A DNA stretch of 64,000 bases, from the NCBI GenBank assembly GCA_963804055.1, contig CAWDOU010000005.1, forward strand, positions 496,001-560,000, written 5' to 3'. The DNA is from Bog-473 sp963804055. Lineage in GTDB: Bacteria; Actinomycetota; Acidimicrobiia; Acidimicrobiales; RAAP-2. The translations under genes were made by a program, and so were the position numbers. Positions 33,667 through 41,849 of the stretch are shown piece after piece. The stretch's first letter is position 1. Every line of letters begins with the position of its first letter. The notes under the pieces are model-generated. The model was given only the letters and a program-made list of their open reading frames with translations. It had not been told where the DNA came from and did not search any database.

Positions 33667-36321
33667 ATGGCCGTGGCCACCCGGCCTTCGATCGGCGGGC
33701 TCGATCTGAATCGAGCCGCGCTCCTCTCTCCACAGGACACTTTGGCGGCGCTCGACAGCCGACCCGAGGGTCTTACGTCGAACGAAGTCGAGGAGCGCCG
33801 CCGCCAGTTCGGCTCCAATGCGTTGGCCGTGCATCGGGTGCGTGCTTCGGCGGTCCTCTTCCGCCAGATCAGGAATCCCATCCTGCTGCTCTTGCTCGGA
33901 GCGGCGCTCGTGTCAGGCCTTACCGGGGGAGGCACCAACGCCGTCATCATCGCCGTGATTGTCTTCCTCAGCGTGGGCCTGGGCTTCTTCAACGAGTATC
34001 GGGCCGAAATGGCCATGGCGTCGCTTCGGGCGCAGATTCGACAGGAGGCAGAGGTTCGCAGGAACGGCCAGACGTGTCGTGTGCCCGTGACCGAGCTCGT
34101 CCCGGGTGACGTCGTCGTCCTGCGTATCGGGGCCCTCGTCCCGGCCGACCTTCGCCTGCTCAGCGTCGACGAGTGCGAATGCGATGAGGGCATCCTGACT
34201 GGTGAGTCGATGCCGGTGGCCAAGTCTGTGGCATCAAGTCCTGGGCGCGAGTCGCCAGACGACTCCGGCTGTGCATTCATGGGAACGATCGTTCACGAAG
34301 GGTCAGCCGTTGGCGTCGTCGTCCAAACCGGCCCACGCACGGCCTTCGGAAAGATCGCGGCGGGCTTGTCCGAACGCCAGGGGCAGACAGCGTTCGAATT
34401 GGGGCTCTCGCGGTTCTCGCGGTTCTTGTTCGGAGTGGCCGCGATCCTCACAGCCTTCATCTTCATCGTCAACGTGGCGCTCTCGAGGCCACTCATCGAA
34501 GCGCTGCTCTTCTCCCTCGCCATCGCTGTCGGCATCGCTCCAGAAATGATGCCGGCCATCGTGACAGTGAGCCTGTCGGCCGGATCCAAGGCCTTGGCGG
34601 CGAAGAAGGTGCTTGTGAAGCGCCTGGTGGCCATCGAGGACCTCGGCAATATCGAGATCCTGTTCACCGACAAGACAGGCACTCTCACCGAAGGCCAGAT
34701 CACGTTTGAGCAAAGCCTCGATGCGCTCGGCTACGCGAGCAGCCGGCCTTTGTTGCTCGGACTCGTGTGCAACGAAGCGGCGGTATCTGCTCATGGCCCC
34801 GTGGGAGGGAACACGCTGGACCAGGCCGTGTGGTCCGCTCCTGGTGCGGCCTTCGGAGAGGACCTCGCCGTTGAATCCTCCCGTTACCTTCGAAAGGGCA
34901 TGCTGCCGTTCGACCACGAACGGCAGCTGGCCTCGGTGTTGGTCGAGGAGCCAGGAGGTTCTCCGCTCCTGGTGGCAAAAGGCGCCCCAGAGGCCGTTCT
35001 TCAGCGGTGTCACGGTGTCCCCGAGGAGGCAAGGTCGACGCTTCAGGGTCTCTTCTCGGAGGGCGCTCGAGTGGTAGCTGTCGCCACCCGCCCGGCTCAG
35101 GATGTGACGTCGCTGACCGCAGCCGATGAGCAGGAACTTGAGCTTGCTGGGTTCCTGACGTTTGCCGACCGACCCAAGGCCGATGCCGGTGCGTCCATCG
35201 CCCAGCTCAGACGCCTTGGGGTGGACGTGAAGATCATCACCGGGGACAACGGGCTCGTTGCCGCCAAGGTGTGCTCTGACATCGGGGTCGAATGTGCCGG
35301 AGTGTTGTCCGGCGAGGAGGTCGAGGCGCTCAATGACGACGGACTCTCAGCGGCCATCTTGACCACGACGGTCTTCGCACGGATCAAGCCCGAGCAGAAA
35401 TCCCGAATCATCAAGGTGGCCCGACGGACCGGCAAGGACGTGGCCTATCTCGGCGACGGGGTAAATGATGCTGTGGCGCTACATCACGCAGATGTCGGCA
35501 TCTCGGTGGATTCGGGAACGGATGTGGCCAAGGACGCCGCTGACGTCGTGCTCCTCGACAAGGACTTGGGAGTGCTGGCGGAGGGGGTGATCGAAGGTCG
35601 TCGTATCTTCAACAACACCATGAAGTACGTCCTCATGGCGACATCCTCGAACTTCGGCAACATGTTCAGTGCGGCGGGCGCTTCGGTCTTTCTCTCATTT
35701 CTCCCGATGTTGCCCTCACAGATCCTTCTCAACAATTTGCTCTACAACACTGGGCAGCTGGTCATCCCGACCGACCGAGTTGACCCAGAGGCGTTGGCAC
35801 GTCCGGCAGCCTGGGACATGGCGTTCATCCGTCGATTCATGTCCGTGTTCGGGCCCGTGAGCTCCATCTTCGACTTCTTGACCTTCTGGGTCATGCTCGC
35901 AGTGCTCCATGCGGGCCATGTCGAATTCAGAACCGGCTGGTTTGTGGAATCGATCGCCACGCAGACGCTGGTCATCTATGTGATTCGGACACGGCGGGTC
36001 CCGTTCTTCAAGAGCAGGCCCAGTTGGCCGATGCTGGTTGTGCCAACTGGAGCAGCCCTGGTCGGTGCCCTGCTGCCGTACACCGGGCTCGCCCATCTTC
36101 TCGGGTTCACGCCGCTTCCGACGACCTTCTTCCTCCTCCTATTCGGAATGGTCGTGGTCTATCTCGTGCTCGTCGAGCTCGCCAAGACGCGGTTCTACCG
36201 GGCTCCGCACGCGCAGACCCCTCGCGTCCCGACGAGCCACTCGGAGCGACTGGAGCGACGGATCAGGCGCAGGGTGTCACGGTTCGTTCACGTTGTCGCT
36301 CCGGAAGGCGATCGGACCTGA
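33667..36321 (+). CDS. mgtA: P-type Mg2+ transport ATPase, MgtA (P3B) type
   Basis: An 884-aa P-type ATPase. Visible parts are the N-terminal cation-ATPase domain, the LTGES actuator motif, the M4 sequence IAPEMMPAIVTVSL, the phosphorylation site FTDKTGTLTEG (Asp335), the hinge LGDGVNDAVALHHADVGISVDSG, and a C-terminal helical domain with VDPEALARPAAWD, FGPVSSIFDFLTF and IRTRRVPFFKS. These match the enterobacterial MgtA/MgtB pattern rather than P2-type calcium pumps. Length agrees with MgtA (about 900 aa). The ATG is preceded by AGAGG. DevR-like boxes at 33503-33537 suggest induction with the dormancy genes. Confidence 0.93.
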   Translation: MAVATRPSIGGLDLNRAALLSPQDTLAALDSRPEGLTSNEVEERRRQFGSNALAVHRVRASAVLFRQIRNPILLLLLGAALVSGLTGGGTNAVIIAVIVFLSVGLGFFNEYRAEMAMASLRAQIRQEAEVRRNGQTCRVPVTELVPGDVVVLRIGALVPADLRLLSVDECECDEGILTGESMPVAKSVASSPGRESPDDSGCAFMGTIVHEGSAVGVVVQTGPRTAFGKIAAGLSERQGQTAFELGLSRFSRFLFGVAAILTAFIFIVNVALSRPLIEALLFSLAIAVGIAPEMMPAIVTVSLSAGSKALAAKKVLVKRLVAIEDLGNIEILFTDKTGTLTEGQITFEQSLDALGYASSRPLLLGLVCNEAAVSAHGPVGGNTLDQAVWSAPGAAFGEDLAVESSRYLRKGMLPFDHERQLASVLVEEPGGSPLLVAKGAPEAVLQRCHGVPEEARSTLQGLFSEGARVVAVATRPAQDVTSLTAADEQELELAGFLTFADRPKADAGASIAQLRRLGVDVKIITGDNGLVAAKVCSDIGVECAGVLSGEEVEALNDDGLSAAILTTTVFARIKPEQKSRIIKVARRTGKDVAYLGDGVNDAVALHHADVGISVDSGTDVAKDAADVVLLDKDLGVLAEGVIEGRRIFNNTMKYVLMATSSNFGNMFSAAGASVFLSFLPMLPSQILLNNLLYNTGQLVIPTDRVDPEALARPAAWDMAFIRRFMSVFGPVSSIFDFLTFWVMLAVLHAGHVEFRTGWFVESIATQTLVIYVIRTRRVPFFKSRPSWPMLVVPTGAALVGALLPYTGLAHLLGFTPLPTTFFLLLFGMVVVYLVLVELAKTRFYRAPHAQTPRVPTSHSERLERRIRRRVSRFVHVVAPEGDRT

Positions 36322-36359
36322 GCGGGACGGGGCGACTTCCACGCAGCGTCGACTGCAAA

Positions 36360-36395
36360 AGGACCCTCGACCCGACCCGCAGGGACCAACGTCCC
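36360..36395 (+). promoter_or_regulatory. Tandem DevR/DosR-like boxes before the GNAT-HDAC-USP operon
   Basis: AGGACCCTCGACCC (36360-36373) and GGGACCAACGTCCC (36382-36395) start 22 bp apart. The proximal one ends 28 bp before ATG 36424 and is identical to the box of the arginine deiminase operon. Confidence 0.77.
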
Positions 36396-36423
36396 TAGTC
36401 GAGTGGGTCTTCCAGCGAGGACG

Positions 36424-37158
36424 ATGAAGTGTGCCGATGCAAATGACTCTGGGTGGTCCTCTTTCGGGTGCCTTTGGGGGCCGGGTGCTGCACCGCCGGG
36501 CGATGGGCGGCAGCTCCGAAGGCGAAAGTCGGTGCTGATCTCGCCTCCGAACTATCCGGGCGATCTCGGCGCTCAGGTCGTCCTGTCAGACGACACCTGC
36601 TGCAGCCTGCGTCCGATCCGGCCCGATGACGCCGAACGGCTGATCGAATTCCATGAACATCTTTCCCAGCGATCGACCTACCTGAGGTTCTTTACGGTTC
36701 ACCCCAGACTTTCGGACGATGAGGTCAAGCGGTTCACCACTGTGGACTATGTGAATCGTTTGGCCCTCGTGGTCGAGAGGGATAGACGGCTCATTGCTGT
36801 GGGTCGGTTTGACCGAATCACGGGCACGACTGAAGCCGAGGTGGCCTTTGTCGTGGCGGATGAGTACCAGCACCATGGGCTCGCCTCGCTTTTGCTCGAT
36901 GAGCTGGCACGGGCCGCCCGGGACAGAGGCATCCGGACATTCCTGGCCGAGACCCTCTGCGAGAACAAGCCCATGCTGGACGTGTTCCATCACTCTGGAT
37001 TCGACGTCTCATCGACGATCGAGTACGGGACTGTCTTCCTGCGATTCGAAATCGGGATCACCGATTCGTACCGGGTCGCCTTGGCCGCACGCGACGAGCA
37101 CCGGCACATCAGCCGTCTCCCAGCCGTCGCATCCGTCGAGGGGCCACGCGCATGTTGA
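36424..37158 (+). CDS. GNAT-family acetyltransferase, protein lysine acetyltransferase-like
   Basis: A 244-aa protein with one GNAT domain (about residues 55-215). The opening SLRPIRPDDAERLIEFHEHLS with YLRFFTVHPRLSDDEVKRFT matches the acetyltransferase part of actinobacterial Pat-type enzymes, and the acetyl-CoA loop lies near VVADEYQHHGLASLLLDELA. No cyclic-nucleotide domain precedes it, unlike mycobacterial Pat. Its stop overlaps the next gene, a deacetylase, by 7 bp. Acetylation of protein lysines is therefore a reasonable guess, with the USP third in the operon as a possible target. ATG 36424 has a GAGG three bases upstream, somewhat close. Confidence 0.85.
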   Translation: MKCADANDSGWSSFGCLWGPGAAPPGDGRQLRRRKSVLISPPNYPGDLGAQVVLSDDTCCSLRPIRPDDAERLIEFHEHLSQRSTYLRFFTVHPRLSDDEVKRFTTVDYVNRLALVVERDRRLIAVGRFDRITGTTEAEVAFVVADEYQHHGLASLLLDELARAARDRGIRTFLAETLCENKPMLDVFHHSGFDVSSTIEYGTVFLRFEIGITDSYRVALAARDEHRHISRLPAVASVEGPRAC

Positions 37159-38171
37159 TCGTTGCTGGCCCATCCGGTGCCAATGCGCACGACGGAGGCA
37201 CTTTTCACCCCGAGCAACCGGGCAGGATCTTCTCAGTGATGGATGGGGTACGAGACCTCCATCTCGACGATGCCATCACATATGTTGCGGCGCCTGAGGC
37301 GGACATCGATGCTTTGACTCGGGTGCACACCATCAAGTATCTCGATGAGCTCCAGGGTTTCTGTCAGGAGGGCGGCGGGGACATCGATCCGGATACCTAT
37401 ACGCGACCGGATTCCTTCGCGGCCGCCCGTCGAGCCGCCGGTGCCGGGCTCGAGGCGATCAGAACCTTGGAGCTGCAGGGCGATGGTATCGCCTTCGTCC
37501 CCGCGAGGCCTCCGGGTCATCACGCAGAAGCGGACCGTGCAATGGGATTCTGCTTGCTCAACAACGTTGCCGTGAGTGCGGCAGCGCTTGCGGCGAAGGG
37601 TCAGCGGGTGCTGATCATCGACTGGGACGTCCATCACGGGAATGGCACCCAATCCATCTTCTGGGATGACCCCCGCGTTCTCTATGTCTCGACCCATCAG
37701 TGGCCGCTGTTCCCGGGTACGGGACGAAGCCAGGAAGTTGGAGGTACCAACGCTGTGGGGCTCACCGTCAACATCCCGCTGCCAAGGGGTGCCACAGGAG
37801 ACGTCGTGCAAGGCGCCCTTGAGCAGGTCGCGGCCCCGGTGATCGATCACTTCGCTCCAGATTGGGTTCTGGTGTCGTGTGGCTTCGATGCTCATCGGGC
37901 TGATCCGCTCGGCGAGCTTGCGCTCTCGACGGGGGACTTTGCACGGCTCGCCCGGCTGGTGCGTTCATTTGCCCCTTGTCCGGGTCGTCTGGCGCTGTTC
38001 CTGGAGGGAGGGTACAGCGCCATGGCTCTGCGCTCCTCGACGGCTGCTGTGTTGGGCGCTCTCCTCGACATCGCAGTAGGGCTCGAGCCTTCGACGAGTG
38101 GTGGGCCGGGCCGAGAGGCGGTCGCGTCCGCAGGGACTGCCCGAGGGTTGGCAGTAGCGGGCCTTCAGTAG
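37152..38171 (+). CDS. Histone deacetylase-family (class II HDAC-like) deacetylase
   Basis: A 339-aa Zn-dependent deacetylase of the arginase/deacetylase fold. It shows the active-site histidine pair in RPPGHHAEAD (His123, His124), the metal-binding DWDVHHGNGT, and GFDAHRADPLG with further zinc ligands; the order is standard for the family. The substrate could be an acetyl-lysine protein or an acetylpolyamine. It overlaps the GNAT gene by 7 bp and is followed 13 bp later by a USP gene, so writer, eraser and a candidate target are encoded together. Confidence 0.92.
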   Translation: MLIVAGPSGANAHDGGTFHPEQPGRIFSVMDGVRDLHLDDAITYVAAPEADIDALTRVHTIKYLDELQGFCQEGGGDIDPDTYTRPDSFAAARRAAGAGLEAIRTLELQGDGIAFVPARPPGHHAEADRAMGFCLLNNVAVSAAALAAKGQRVLIIDWDVHHGNGTQSIFWDDPRVLYVSTHQWPLFPGTGRSQEVGGTNAVGLTVNIPLPRGATGDVVQGALEQVAAPVIDHFAPDWVLVSCGFDAHRADPLGELALSTGDFARLARLVRSFAPCPGRLALFLEGGYSAMALRSSTAAVLGALLDIAVGLEPSTSGGPGREAVASAGTARGLAVAGLQ

Positions 38172-38184
38172 AGGGGTGTCATCC

Positions 38185-38607
38185 ATGAACGCAATCGGCA
38201 AGGTCGCAGTGGGCTTCGATGGCTCCGATGACTCCAAGACAGCGCTTCGCTGGGCCGCCAGCCTGGCGGCGGCCACCCAGGCATCGCTCAAGGTGGTGCA
38301 TGCCGTGGGCCTCTTGGAGCACGCGAAGCTCTCGGGACAAGTCATTCCGCATCACGACGTGGTCCGTGAGATAACCGTCGAGGCCGGCATGGTGCCGTCC
38401 GCAGTCGAATGGCTCGTGATTGACGGGGACCCGTGCTCTGCGTTGCTCCGAATGAGCGAAGAGCCCTACTCGGTCGACCTCATCGTTGTCGGAACTCGTG
38501 GGTCCGGAAAGCACTCCGGGACCCTCTTGGGGAGCACGAGCTTGGAACTCGTGGAGCACTCCAGCATTCCGGTCGCGATCGTTCCAACTCAACACCCAGC
38601 GAACTAG
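38185..38607 (+). CDS. Universal stress protein (UspA family)
   Basis: A 140-aa USP with VAVGFDGSDDSKTALRWA and a C-terminal loop TRGSGKHSGTLLGSTSLEL that keeps the glycine spacing of ATP-binding USPs. A GAGGGG site is eight bases before ATG 38185. It is the third gene of the GNAT-HDAC operon. Nothing is recognised in the 200 bp that follow it. Confidence 0.92.
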   Translation: MNAIGKVAVGFDGSDDSKTALRWAASLAAATQASLKVVHAVGLLEHAKLSGQVIPHHDVVREITVEAGMVPSAVEWLVIDGDPCSALLRMSEEPYSVDLIVVGTRGSGKHSGTLLGSTSLELVEHSSIPVAIVPTQHPAN

Positions 38608-38810
38608 GCCGACAGAGATCCATGTGGAGCCGGAGCTCCAGCCCTTCAACCGCTGGGTCGCGAGAAGTGGGTCTCTGAGGGATCGGAGGAGGCGACGCCG
38701 CTGAGCGCGGACCGGGATGCTCGGAGTTGCCGAGGGCAGCCGCAGAACGAGCGGACTCCCAACTCGGATCACCAAGGGTCGTTGGACGGCCCTGATGCCG
38801 GACTTTCGGT

Positions 38811-39888
38811 CTAGGCGTGTTCAGCCTGTGAAACAACGCTCTCTGGTACAAAAGTCCTATTGCGAGCCAAAGCGGCGAAGGCCGACGCGGCAGCGGGGAC
38901 TGAGTTCGAGGTCCAATCGCAGCTGGCAGGGGGACTGGGATAGTCGAAGTAGACGAGGCCCTTGACGGCCGGCATCCTTGCCAGTGAGTGAGGTATTCCC
39001 GCGTACCAGGCCTGCTTCGTGTCGCGTCCCGTCGGTGCCCCGACAGTGCCGAGCTCGGCCAGCATCAAAGGGTGATGTCCGAAGGGTTGCGATTCGATCC
39101 AGTGGTAGAAGGGCGACACCACCTTCTGAAACGACCGCCACGGTCGCTGTTTGCATGCGGCGAAGTTGTAGGGATCCCAGGCGATCCAGTCGACGAAGGC
39201 TGACCCGGGCCAGAGCTCGCGATAGAGGCGTTCCCAGTGCGGGGTTGCGATTCCCTCCACATTCCAGACCCAGACGACATTGGAGGCTCCCGAAGCGGTT
39301 ACGAGGTCGTGGACGTGACGAAATGCGGCGGCAAATTGTGGGGCGGACCCCTCTTGGCCAAGGTCTGCCTCCGGCTCGTGCGAGAACGAGATCATCACCG
39401 GGAGGTCGAGTGCAGCCAATCGAAGCCCTTCTGCCTCAATGGCGGCGTCCTGAGAACCGTCGGCGATTGCCGACCAGGGAATGGGGCGACCGTTTGGGTC
39501 AGTTGGCTGCCAATTTGATCAAGAGCAGGTGGCCGCTGCGCGCCAGCTCGGTCTCCTCGGGTGTCGGGAACGCCTGGAGCCACCGATGATAGGTGTGCAC
39601 GATGTCGAGCGTTCGTTGGGTCTCGAACTGCGCGCCCGAAACAGCCTGGAGCAGGTTCGAACCAGTGTTGGGCACTGCCTCACCCCACCAGTCCCCGCAA
39701 CTTGGCACCAGCAGTTTGCTGACGCTGCAATGTGCCGTAGAGGTCGCCAGTGGTGTCGCGGCGAGCACGGGCCCATCCGCTGCGAGAAGGTCGAACGTGA
39801 GACAAGGCAAGGCGGCGACGAAAGCGGCCATGGCGAATGCGAGGCATCGGCGCCAAGGCTTACTTGTGGCCGTTGGATGTCGTGTCAC
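38811..39888 (-). pseudogene. GH26-like glycoside hydrolase interrupted by one frameshift
   Basis: Two minus-strand ORFs make one protein. 39888-39499 encodes a signal peptide (CLAFAMAAFVAALPCLTF) and the domain start (HTYHRWLQAFPTPEE). The rest, down to 38811, lies one frame over, with VMISFSHEPEADLG (expected acid/base Glu in SHEPEA), NVVWVWNVEG and HPLMLAELGTVG (expected nucleophile Glu). At the break the frame reads AAC TGA CCC; skipping the T gives KLAANDPNGRPIPW, a smooth join. The GTG 39888 has GGAGGAGGG upstream. Whether this is a true lesion, an assembly error or recoding cannot be told from sequence. It would cleave beta-mannan-like or related polysaccharide. Confidence 0.75.
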
Positions 39889-40083
39889 CGAGGCTCGTCC
39901 CTCCTCCGTTTTTGTGTCGAGTACTTGATTCAGACTTCAAGAATTCACCCGGTGTTCGGGCTGCGTTCACCGCGCACGACAGAGATGACGATTGTGTCAA
40001 ATGAACGCCACAGATTTTGGGTTTCGAAACCCGAGTTGTGCACGAGTAGCTTGAACGGTTCGATGGTCTCGACTTGTATGCAA

Positions 40084-40356
40084 TCACACTGCAACCCCGA
40101 GTAGTTCTGCTCTTTCACACCTCGAGCAGAACTTTCCAACGGCGACGAAGTAGGTGTGAGGAGCCCATGGCTCGCTAACTCGGGGCCAGAACACAATCAA
40201 TTCGATCACACCTGTCTGGGTCAAGAGGGGGTCCAGATGTGCCACCCAATACGACATATACGTGCGCGGCCACAATTCGTGCTGCCAGGCCGTCCAGCCC
40301 TTGCCCCGAGCCCACTGACGGTCCAAAGGGTGTGTCGCCTCTCGTCTACCACCCAC
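40084..40356 (-). CDS. Uncertain ORF in the gap before the GT2 gene
   Basis: A 90-codon minus-strand ORF with a tryptophan-rich middle (WTAWQHELWPRTYMSYW, then IELIVFWPRVSEPWAPHTYF). Third codon positions are GC-rich in the first half, as in real genes here. It overlaps no strong gene but crowds the GT2 start at 40391. The start is arbitrary (GTG 40356). It could be a small gene, a remnant, or chance. The rest of the 39889-40390 gap shows nothing recognisable. Confidence 0.25.
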   Translation of the reverse strand: MGGRREATHPLDRQWARGKGWTAWQHELWPRTYMSYWVAHLDPLLTQTGVIELIVFWPRVSEPWAPHTYFVAVGKFCSRCERAELLGVAV

Positions 40357-40390
40357 GGCATCACGATGGGCCGGTTCGAGGGGTGAACCG

Positions 40391-41849
40391 TTGGTAACTG
40401 CCCTACTGCAGATCAGGAACGCCATCGAGGCCGGAGGGCACTTCTACCTCTTCTCCGGGTTGGTAGGCCTTATCTGGGTGGTGTGGCTCGTCAAGGTCGG
40501 ACTGTCCCGGCGCTACGCGCCGTGGGTCAACGGCTATCGGACGACCTCCAGCGTCGTCATCCCCGTGGTGGACGAGCCGATCGACCTGTTTCGGGACGTC
40601 CTGTCGCGAATCGTGCGGCAGAATCCCACCGAAGTTCTTGTGGTCATCAATGGTCCTCGCAATCAAGATCTCGAGGCCGTGTGTGCCGAGTTTCCGTTGG
40701 TCCATTGGGAGTGGACGTCTGTGGCCGGCAAGCGCAACGCGTTGCGGGTCGGCATCGAGAAGGTCAGCGGAGAGGTTGTCGTTCTCGTTGACAGCGACAC
40801 CCTCTGGACCGAGGGGGCACTCGAGGAGCTGTTGAAGCCTTTCGTGGATCCGAGCGTCGGCGGAGTGACCACGCGTCAGCGCATTCTCGAACCGGATCGG
40901 AACTTTCTGACTCGTTGGGCCGACTGGCTCGAATCGAGCAGATCCCTCTACTCCATGCCGGCGCAGAGCGTGATGGGTCAGGTCGGCTGCTTGCCTGGGA
41001 GGACCATCGCTTTCCGCCGCGACGTCCTGGAGGAGATCATGCCGGATTTTCTCACCCAGCGATTCCTTGGCGTCTGCCTCGAGGTCTCAGACGACCGCAC
41101 TTTGACCAATCTCACGCTGAAGCGTGGTTATCGGACGGTCTATCAGTCGACGAGTCTCGTCTACACCGATTGTCCGACCGGATTGAAGAAGATGGCGAAG
41201 CAGCAGTATCGATGGGCGCGGGGCAGTCAATACAACACCCTGCGAATGCTCCCGTGGATGATCGGACGGGCCCCTGTTCTTGCGTTCTTCTTCGCCATTG
41301 ACATCGTGATCCCGTTCTTGTGGATCTGTTCTGCCATGGGCTGGGGGATTCGGTCCTTGACCGGCTACCACACCGATCTCTACGGGGGAGTGCTGAGTGG
41401 GCACCGACCCTTTGCGCTCCCCGTGATGCTCTGCTTGATCCTGGCGTCGTCCTGGGTATCCATGTCTATTCGGCAACAGCGACACCTTGAGCAATGCCCG
41501 GGTGACATCTTCTTCATCCCGCTGTATGTGATCTTCTCCACACTGTTTCTCCTACCGATCCGCCTCTACGGCTTCCTACGCATGGCGAAGCCGGCCGGCT
41601 GGGGCACTCGCGCCAATGCCTATGCCGGCGGTCATGGTGGAGCGGCGGCCGCGGACAACGATCTTGTTCTCGCCGGTGTCGGATCTCCTGTTGGTCGTGG
41701 CACGCACCTCGCGCTCGGCGGCTCCGGTGGGCACCATTCCGTCCCACGGAGCTCCCGCGGGTCGCTTCAATCCCTACGAAATCGTTCCTATCACCCTGTT
41801 CGTACTGATCACCCTTGGAGGAGTGCTCTATGACACGTGGCCGGGGTAG
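40391..41849 (+). CDS. Processive family 2 glycosyltransferase (hyaluronan/cellulose synthase-like), frameshifted near the C-terminus
   Basis: Membrane GT2 synthase with an N-terminal helix, catalytic VVIPVVDEP, VDSD (Asp134/Asp136), the EVSDDRTLT acceptor motif and the processivity motif QQYRWARGS (from Gln271), followed by four or more helices. The start TTG 40391 has GAGGGG seven bases upstream. The main frame ends at 41833, but after about 41630 its third codon positions are AT-rich, while the +1 frame is strongly GC3-rich and encodes a proper terminal helix (NPYEIVPITLFVLITLGG) ending at 41849. One indel near 41625-41640 is likely. It would polymerise UDP-sugars, perhaps UDP-glucuronate made by the dehydrogenase nearby. 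Confidence 0.85.

Noticed and set aside
33667..36321. Calling the P-type ATPase a CtpF (P2-type) orthologue because it is in a DosR-like regulon
   Set aside because: The M4 motif IAPEMMPAIVT and the C-terminal FGPVSSIFD and IRTRRVPF motifs are of the MgtA/P3B type.
39490..39510. Claiming programmed +1 frameshifting in the GH26 gene
   Set aside because: There is no upstream Shine-Dalgarno-like stimulator, and three other single-base breaks nearby make sequencing error more likely.
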